This document shows positions 1-4,197 of a DNA stretch of 6,065 nt, piece by piece (within the stretch, counting starts at the first letter, position 1; each line of letters starts with the position of its first letter). Source of the stretch: an uncultured Hyphomonadaceae bacterium. GTDB lineage: Bacteria > Pseudomonadota > Alphaproteobacteria > Caulobacterales > Hyphomonadaceae. The notes beneath the pieces are model-generated. The model did no database searches and was not told where the DNA came from. It worked only from the letters and a program-made list of their open reading frames with translations. The position numbers and the translations under genes were made by a program. The stretch is from positions 1-6,065 of the forward strand of contig CALLCD010000281.1 in the NCBI GenBank assembly GCA_938049795.1. The letters are read 5' to 3'.

Positions 1-61
1 CCGCCTCGCCCTGTTTGATTATGAACGCCTTTTGTGCGTCCGTGAATTTCGATGCTCGCAT
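1..61 (-). CDS. IS3-family transposase subunit OrfA, N-terminal fragment cut by window edge
   Basis: The minus-strand ATG at 59-61 opens a frame of 20 complete codons reading MRASKFTDAQKAFIIKQGEA before the window ends. This is the typical opening of IS3-family OrfA, whose N-terminal helix-turn-helix binds the element's terminal repeats. In the family, OrfA is fused to the DDE catalytic OrfB by programmed -1 frameshifting, but none of that is visible here. A GGAG ribosome-binding motif lies about 9 bases upstream of the ATG. Truncation is by the window edge and not evidence of a pseudogene. The assignment rests on a short stretch, but the stretch is distinctive and sits at the expected distance from the element tip. 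Confidence 0.8.
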   Translation of the reverse strand, partial: MRASKFTDAQKAFIIKQGEA

Positions 62-119
62 CGTCTCTGCTCCATCCAGCCAGGTTGAACAGTAGCAGGA
101 AACTCTAAGTCAGACCGAT

Positions 120-141
120 CCAATTTATTGGGGGCAGAGCA
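120..141 (-). repeat. Probable terminal inverted-repeat tip of the IS3-family element
   Basis: On the minus strand this reads TGCTCTGCCCCC followed by an AT-rich stretch, the usual build of an IS3-family terminal repeat: TG at the very end, then a C-run. The partner repeat is off-window, so the exact length of the repeat cannot be measured. Confidence 0.45.
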
Positions 142-195
142 ATTTCAAAAGCGAGGAAGCTGGCCGCCTTATGCCCGTGCTCAAACGGATCTACC

Positions 196-1269
196 CTAAT
201 TGATGTGCACCGACTTCAACTCGAAACTGTGACCCTCAAATTCTAAGAACAGAGTATCAGACGACCAGTCGCCAAATGTACCCGAAATGGATGTCGCCCC
301 TTCCGCTTTGTAACAAGGCCTCGAACTGCCCCATGTGCCGTCACCTATTTTTGTTCGTACGCCTACAAGGCTCAAACTCTCTGCTTCCGCAAATTTAAAT
401 TCTATTACCGACAAATTTATTGGTTGATCCAGTGCCAAGGTGAGGGAGGCTCTTTTCGACTGAGGGCCTTGGTGTGCTCGCCATCCACATCTGGCCAACG
501 GGTCCAAAAGGTTTGATGTTGCGCATGCGGTGTCCGGTGTTTCACCGGTAAACGCTTCGATGGTAAAAGAGACGCTATCGGGTTCAGTCCGTATTGTGGG
601 TGACACCGTGGCATTTGCGACCAAGCTATCATGAAAGACGCGAACCACGTCCATCGGCAAAATTTCAATCAAATCGCTCTCGTGAGCGTCCTTGTCCGCG
701 AGGACCAATCCAATCGGCCACCCAGCTTCACCAATTCCTGTGCCGGTCGAGCGAACCGGGCCGCCGCTGTCGCCTTCTATGACCTGTTCGCCGCCAATCG
801 CGGTTGCGGTGAAATAGTGATCCGACTCAGATAATCCAATAATACGTATAGGGATTATTTCGAGGCCAAATGCCCCACCGCCGTCATTAGCGCCTGTTCT
901 GCGTTCAAAACTGATGATCCTGCCCTCTCGCTGCAATCCTCTGGCAACGCGCATGCTATCCCGGTCGCCGCGGGGGGAAAATGGACATGTTTTTGCAAGC
1001 GCACCGAATATTTCAACCAAGGCGAAATCTCGGCCTGGATGTCTGTGAACCCGAACATCCTCCCCTTGTTCGCCCGTTTCTCCAGCAACAAGGACACCCG
1101 CACCATCAATAATCACGTGCCCCGTGGTTGCTACCCAACATGTCTCTCCATCATTGGTAAAGATCCAGCCCTGCCCAAAACTGTTTCCCGATCGCACCGA
1201 AACCGTCTCGGCACAAACGTTAGGCCAGACCAGAATAAGTGCGAGAAAAGATAGAAGCAGAGTTCTCAA
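196..1269 (-). CDS. Exported trypsin-like serine protease (S1-type), last gene of the operon
   Basis: A 357-residue protein predicted to be exported and to cleave peptide bonds in the periplasm or outside the cell. Residues 1-20 form a signal peptide (Arg2, hydrophobic core, V-C-A at the cleavage site; no lipobox). The triad is visible: His51 in TTGHV, Asp81 in GRDFALVEI and Ser168 in EGDSGGPV, in trypsin-like order and spacing. Residues from about 225 to 357 lie beyond the peptidase fold and look beta-rich, with Cys249, Cys261 and Cys319; this tail is unassigned. The start is TTG at 1267-1269, six bases after the TAA of the upstream gene, which is itself in frame and so bars a longer start. 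Shine-Dalgarno support is weak. An ATG five bases upstream (1272-1274) is out of frame and meets TGA after two codons. The protease call is firm; the physiological substrate is unknown. Confidence 0.9.
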   Translation of the reverse strand: MRTLLLSFLALILVWPNVCAETVSVRSGNSFGQGWIFTNDGETCWVATTGHVIIDGAGVLVAGETGEQGEDVRVHRHPGRDFALVEIFGALAKTCPFSPRGDRDSMRVARGLQREGRIISFERRTGANDGGGAFGLEIIPIRIIGLSESDHYFTATAIGGEQVIEGDSGGPVRSTGTGIGEAGWPIGLVLADKDAHESDLIEILPMDVVRVFHDSLVANATVSPTIRTEPDSVSFTIEAFTGETPDTACATSNLLDPLARCGWRAHQGPQSKRASLTLALDQPINLSVIEFKFAEAESLSLVGVRTKIGDGTWGSSRPCYKAEGATSISGTFGDWSSDTLFLEFEGHSFELKSVHIN

Positions 1270-1275
1270 ACCATG

Positions 1276-2262
1276 TTACTTTCTGCTCTCGGGCATTTGG
1301 AAAAAGGTTGCAACGAAGAATAGGGCGAAGGTGATTAGGCCAAAAATCCACCTGACGTTTGGATCATTCCCTAATTGGGCACCTAATGTGAGCGAGATGA
1401 CGTCCCCTCTCAGCGGGCCGGTCTCATTGGAAGCATTGGCGACCCGGGGGGCGGGGGCTTTTAGGATCAGTGTGCGCGCGTTCGTGGACGCTTCGAGCTG
1501 CATGCCTTTCTCGGCGGTTCCCGCTTCGACATCAACAAAGCCCCACCATTGCGCGTCCGTGCTGGAAAGTTCCGAGCCGCCCGGTACTGTAAATGTATTG
1601 GCGAGGTAAAGACGGTCCGGCTCCATTGGGAGGACTGGAATATTGTCGAGACCGATGATCCAGAAAATCCGATCAACGGCCCGGCCGTAAACCTCCAACT
1701 GTCCATCCAGGAGCAGTGAGGGTGGCCCGTCATCTGACTGTGCAATTGCTGCGACCGTTCCAATGACCAATGTTCCCGCAACGGGAAGGCGAACAGGCCG
1801 CCCAACGGCGCAGTCGCCCTTTTCCTCGAGGCGAAAGTCCGCCCAGTCGCTCCCCTGGTTGAAGCCGGAATGAGATCGCCAATCGATCCCGCCTTGCGCG
1901 GATATGTATACGTCGCCTGACACGTCTTTGGTAAAGTAGAGTTCAGCGCCATTTTTGGGCTGAACAAAGATGTTTTCCCTGCAAACTTCGCCTTCATCTG
2001 TCAGCGCAATGGCCCGCGGTATGCGGAACCGTGCTTCTTCAGGGCTCATGACTGTCATAGCCAGCGTTTCGGTGGTGATGCTGGCGGCGACCATGACATT
2101 TGGTTTAGGGATGGAGAGGATCCCTAATAAGCCAAGCCCGAGCAACAGGATGAGAACGAACCGGCTTGGGCCGTATTCATCTCTCTTGTCTTTGATCCAT
2201 AGCCAGGCCTTGGTGGTCCATTCCCAAAGCCTCGTCGCATTACGGTATATAAATTGTCGCAT
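1276..2262 (-). CDS. Two-transmembrane protein with large periplasmic domain, unrecognised family
   Basis: I do not recognise the family. The 328-residue product starts with a Trp- and charge-rich cytoplasmic segment (1-33), then one membrane helix at about 35-52 (a Leu/Gly-rich run), a predicted periplasmic domain of about 250 residues, and a second helix at about 305-322 followed by a short basic tail. Both termini would face the cytoplasm. The periplasmic part is beta-like and contains Cys94 and Cys151, which could form a disulfide. I chose the ATG at 2260-2262 because AAGG lies 7 bases upstream; an adjacent ATG (2263-2265) and one at 2302-2304 are possible, but the latter would greatly extend the overlap with the upstream gene. 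The gene overlaps its upstream neighbour by 23 bp and is followed six bases later by the protease, suggesting a membrane anchor or partner for the exported proteins; that role is inference. Confidence 0.8.
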   Translation of the reverse strand: MRQFIYRNATRLWEWTTKAWLWIKDKRDEYGPSRFVLILLLGLGLLGILSIPKPNVMVAASITTETLAMTVMSPEEARFRIPRAIALTDEGEVCRENIFVQPKNGAELYFTKDVSGDVYISAQGGIDWRSHSGFNQGSDWADFRLEEKGDCAVGRPVRLPVAGTLVIGTVAAIAQSDDGPPSLLLDGQLEVYGRAVDRIFWIIGLDNIPVLPMEPDRLYLANTFTVPGGSELSSTDAQWWGFVDVEAGTAEKGMQLEASTNARTLILKAPAPRVANASNETGPLRGDVISLTLGAQLGNDPNVRWIFGLITFALFFVATFFQMPESRK

Positions 2263-2938
2263 CATACCGCCTTGGGCCAACACGCGTGCGGCTATTGATG
2301 ACAAGTGTTACCGAGACTCCTGTTTCAACACCTTCCAGATCAAAAGAGCAAAGATAATTGAAAGCCGTCGAACGGATATTAGCGTCAGGTCTGTTACAAG
2401 TGCCTCCAAGGTTTATGTCACCGTTCATGGTCTCTAGCACAGCGGAGACACGATAGGCGCGCTGTGCGTTAAGCGCGATGGTGAGCATCCCGTCTCCCTC
2501 TGCTTCGAACTGTACGGGAAGGATCGGAGCGTCTGGATCAATGCGGCAGTTTTCACCAAGGCGGACCAGCGCGGCAAAATCGGACTTGCCGTAAAGGGAC
2601 AGTTCGTCGAGATATTGCCATCCATCTGTTGGGTCTAGTTGAGACATACCCGAATGATCTTCTGGTATGCGCATGCGCGCCTCTGACCAATATTGACCAT
2701 CCCTTGTTTTCGAAGAGAAGCACGCATAAGCCGCATTGGTGGGCATGTTAAACATCAGATCGCTTGTATCGGTCTTGCCAGTCAGTGGACCGAGCATTGC
2801 GCCCACGATGATGCTTCCCGATACCGCAACCCGGCTGGAGAAGGCTTCTTCAACGTCCGTAACAATCTTTGTTTGAGAATTTCCGGCCCCGATCAGGGTG
2901 AGGAGCGTCGAAACGAGTATGAAAAATCGGAAAAGCAT
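2240..2938 (-). CDS. Exported four-cysteine protein of unknown function
   Basis: I do not recognise this 232-residue protein. Residues 1-21 form a signal peptide (MLFR, then a hydrophobic stretch ending near GAGNSQ). The mature part has four cysteines (73, 131, 181, 197), compatible with two disulfides in an oxidising periplasm, and a hydrophobic Gly/Ala patch at about 38-53 that is short for a membrane helix. The C-terminal half alternates polar and hydrophobic residues and looks beta-rich. The open frame extends upstream to 3016, but the ATG at 2936-2938 is preferred because it begins the signal peptide and has AGGCGGG five bases upstream. It begins 10 bp after the upstream stop codon, and its 3' end overlaps the membrane-protein gene by 23 bp, so it is part of the operon. 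It is probably a partner of the other exported products. Confidence 0.8.
   Translation of the reverse strand: MLFRFFILVSTLLTLIGAGNSQTKIVTDVEEAFSSRVAVSGSIIVGAMLGPLTGKTDTSDLMFNMPTNAAYACFSSKTRDGQYWSEARMRIPEDHSGMSQLDPTDGWQYLDELSLYGKSDFAALVRLGENCRIDPDAPILPVQFEAEGDGMLTIALNAQRAYRVSAVLETMNGDINLGGTCNRPDANIRSTAFNYLCSFDLEGVETGVSVTLVINSRTRVGPRRYDATIYIP
2270..2273 (-). promoter_or_regulatory. Ribosome-binding site deciding the start of the two-transmembrane protein
   Basis: AAGG on the minus strand lies 7 bases from the ATG at 2260-2262 and only 4 from the adjacent ATG at 2263-2265, favouring the former. It sits inside the coding region of the upstream gene, so the two are probably translationally coupled. 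Confidence 0.55.
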
Positions 2939-2943
2939 GCAAA

Positions 2944-2950
2944 CCCGCCT
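2944..2950 (-). promoter_or_regulatory. Ribosome-binding site overlapping the upstream stop codon
   Basis: AGGCGGG on the minus strand lies five bases before the ATG at 2936-2938. Its first two bases are part of the TAG stop codon (2949-2951) of the HEAT-like gene, so ribosomes finishing that gene stop on top of this site. This fixes the start of the four-cysteine protein and suggests coupling. Confidence 0.65.
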
Positions 2951-3581
2951 ATCGCACGAGATCAATCGTAACGTCGATGATCCCGATAGTTGATAGCCAA
3001 CATGACATGGTTCCAACCAAGGCGGAGCCCGATGGCCCCAAGGTGGCTGTACCCTTGCAGGTGTCGTCTAGATCACTGCTTCCAAGATTGATCTCGAAGC
3101 TTATCCTATCGCCTGAGAAGTTCGCTTTATGTCGTCTTAGGGAATATTCCCTGGTCTCGCGGTCTCTGTCACGTCTGCTCAAATTGCTGTGCAAAAAAAA
3201 GTCACCGGTCGCTTTGTCGAAGTCGGTAATTTGAACATTTATAGCGCTCCCGGTGCTGGCCATAAATTGCTCACTCTGGACCGTGTTGGATTGTGTCGCG
3301 ACCTCCATAACAAATGTTGTTTTCGTTGACATAACGGTCTCTAATGCTGTCGAGCGCAGGGTCACATCGGAACTCGTAAATGCTGTCTGAAGGGCGATAC
3401 GTTCGAGGTTCTTGTCGCCTCTCGCCATAGCCTCCTCGAAGGTAATGATACGCGTCACCGGGTCGGCCGAGTTCAGGCCTTCGATGACGCGGCGCATTTC
3501 TGTCGCACGATCAGAATCTTGCGCCGCAGCCGACAGGGATAAAAAAATCCATGCGCCAATGAAGGTAATGAACTGTCTCAT
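2949..3581 (-). CDS. Exported protein with HEAT-like helical segment, first gene of the operon
   Basis: A 210-residue protein with a clear signal peptide (1-20, ending SAAA before QDSD). Residues about 26-86 form paired amphipathic helices with the feel of HEAT-type repeats: DPVTRIITFEEA and DVTLRSTALETV occupy equivalent positions some 31 residues apart, and such repeats usually mediate protein-protein contacts. Residues about 88-210 look beta-rich with a possible disulfide between Cys175 and Cys194. No catalytic motif is seen. The ATG at 3579-3581 is supported by GAGGGA nine bases upstream and by the signal peptide. A candidate promoter lies just upstream, so this is probably the first gene of the four-gene unit. 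The HEAT resemblance is by eye only; no family name is offered. Confidence 0.8.
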   Translation of the reverse strand: MRQFITFIGAWIFLSLSAAAQDSDRATEMRRVIEGLNSADPVTRIITFEEAMARGDKNLERIALQTAFTSSDVTLRSTALETVMSTKTTFVMEVATQSNTVQSEQFMASTGSAINVQITDFDKATGDFFLHSNLSRRDRDRETREYSLRRHKANFSGDRISFEINLGSSDLDDTCKGTATLGPSGSALVGTMSCWLSTIGIIDVTIDLVR

Positions 3582-3590
3582 GAATTGTCG

Positions 3591-3596
3591 TCCCTC
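3591..3596 (-). promoter_or_regulatory. Ribosome-binding site of the first operon gene
   Basis: GAGGGA on the minus strand, nine bases upstream of the ATG at 3579-3581, a good Shine-Dalgarno match at acceptable spacing. Confidence 0.6.
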
Positions 3597-3608
3597 AATC
3601 TACGGTTC

Positions 3609-3637
3609 AATAATGGCGGGTTCAGATGTTTGGTCAA
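3609..3637 (-). promoter_or_regulatory. Candidate sigma-70-type promoter of the four-gene operon
   Basis: On the minus strand TTGACC (3632-3637) is followed after exactly 17 bases by ATTATT (3609-3614). The -35 matches TTGACA at five of six positions; the -10 matches TATAAT at only three. A transcript would begin near 3602 and leave about 20 untranslated bases containing the ribosome-binding site. Position and spacing are good, but the -10 is weak, so this is a candidate only. Confidence 0.35.
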
Positions 3638-3701
3638 GGTGATAGTGGACTTGCCAGTATGCATATACCCACAATTCTATCCCTCCCTCTAGGAATTTGG
3701 A

Positions 3702-3717
3702 GGGGCGGGTCTGCCCC
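3702..3717. repeat. Short GC-rich hairpin
   Basis: GGGGC (3702-3706) and GCCCC (3713-3717) form a five-pair stem around a six-base loop, extendable past one mismatch by G-T pairs on the plus strand. No T-run follows on either strand, so it is not a typical intrinsic terminator. It lies upstream of the candidate operon promoter. Confidence 0.3.
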
Positions 3718-3810
3718 CTTAAGGGTGGTCCAAATAGCCAAAGGACTAGATGGAGATCAATACTCCGTCGTAAAGTCTGCACGGAAACCAGTGCCAAAAG
3801 AACGCTTTGG

Positions 3811-3829
3811 CTGATAAATCGATAATCAG
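3811..3829. repeat. AT-rich dyad around ATCGAT, possible operator
   Basis: CTGAT (3811-3815) and ATCAG (3825-3829) are inverted arms around a nine-base AT-rich centre that contains the palindrome ATCGAT (3818-3823). The size is typical of a dimeric regulator's site, but the sequence matches no operator I can name, and chance occurrence in an AT-rich stretch is possible. Confidence 0.25.
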
Positions 3830-3956
3830 TTCTTGTCGAAGGTCCATTAGCGGCGTGATCCTGTTCGCCATTTTGAGTTTTCCAGTCTCGTGACCATTGC
3901 AAAGCTTGCGGCGCCCGCTGCTCCGGCTCAAACTGACTGCATAAAGTTTCCCCCTT

Positions 3957-3974
3957 ATCTTTTCGATAAAAGAT
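3957..3974. repeat. Perfect 7-bp inverted repeat with 4-base loop
   Basis: ATCTTTT (3957-3963) and AAAAGAT (3968-3974) are exact inverted arms separated by CGAT. It could be a small regulator's site or an AT-rich hairpin. As a terminator it is poor, because the stem is AT-rich and no separate T-run follows. Confidence 0.35.
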
Positions 3975-4183
3975 CCATCGCTGGTCATTCCTTGTACGAA
4001 CAGGCCACCCCTATATCCACGCGCTAATCCGTAAACAGAAGTTATTTTGTCCGCCGCTTTGATGCGGTCTTAACGATGTGCTGGCAGCATCAGCTGGTGT
4101 GTAAAAATGGCTGGCTTTCACAAAAGTCGTCGATTACGCCGGTAGAGGTGAATAATTTTATTTTCGCAGGCAATTGATTGAAC

Positions 4184-4188
4184 GAGGG
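4184..4188 (+). promoter_or_regulatory. Ribosome-binding site deciding the GTG start of the RTX gene
   Basis: GAGGG ends nine bases before the GTG at 4198-4200. An in-frame TAA at 4192-4194 excludes any earlier start, and the only other candidate is the ATG at 4210, which would be 21 bases from this motif. The site therefore supports GTG. Confidence 0.6.
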
Positions 4189-4197
4189 CAATAAAGC

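Larger units (their letters stand above)
1..141 (-). mobile_element. Left end of an IS3-family insertion sequence (partial)
   Basis: Read on the minus strand from about 141 towards 1, this begins with a TG dinucleotide and a C-rich tip (TGCTCTGCCCCC), followed by a leader of about 80 bases and the start of an OrfA transposase reading frame. IS3-family elements characteristically have TG...CA termini and a short leader before orfA. The tip and the OrfA start resemble IS407-like members common in Alphaproteobacteria, but the subgroup is from memory of style and is not certain. The outer boundary at 141 is inferred from the TG and could be off by a few bases. The other end, orfB and the target-site duplication lie outside the window, so whether the element is intact cannot be told. 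Confidence 0.75.
3638..4183. other. Intergenic region between divergent transcription units, no supported gene
   Basis: About 550 bases separate the operon's candidate promoter from the RTX ribosome-binding site. Open frames exist on both strands here (longest about 100 codons on the minus strand), but they overlap each other, lack convincing ribosome-binding sites, recognisable motifs or bacterial-protein-like composition, and I do not accept any as a gene. A 12-codon frame at 4107-4145 (MAGFHKSRRLRR) is basic but has no support. Three short dyads are listed separately. I found no convincing -35/-10 pair for the RTX gene. The region could hold regulatory sites, a small RNA or remnants of a decayed gene; none can be shown from this sequence alone. 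Confidence 0.5.

Noticed and set aside
1124..1609. Plus-strand 161-codon frame spanning the protease and membrane-protein junction
   Set aside because: It is antisense to two well-supported genes and has no recognisable features.
2263..2304. Longer starts for the two-transmembrane protein (ATG at 2302-2304 or 2263-2265)
   Set aside because: The AAGG motif is best spaced for the ATG at 2260-2262, and the longest form adds a non-characteristic extension deep inside the upstream gene.
3626..3814. Plus-strand 62-codon frame starting MFGQGDSG
   Set aside because: It has no ribosome-binding site and no similarity I recognise, and it lies over the operon's upstream region; probably chance.
3600..3902. 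Minus-strand 100-codon frame upstream of the operon
   Set aside because: It has no recognisable motif and no clear ribosome-binding site, overlaps another equally poor frame (3746-3988), and covers the candidate promoter.
4107..4145. Twelve-codon basic frame MAGFHKSRRLRR before the RTX gene, considered as a leader peptide
   Set aside because: There is no good ribosome-binding site and no attenuator-like hairpins follow it; the RTX product is not a biosynthetic enzyme.
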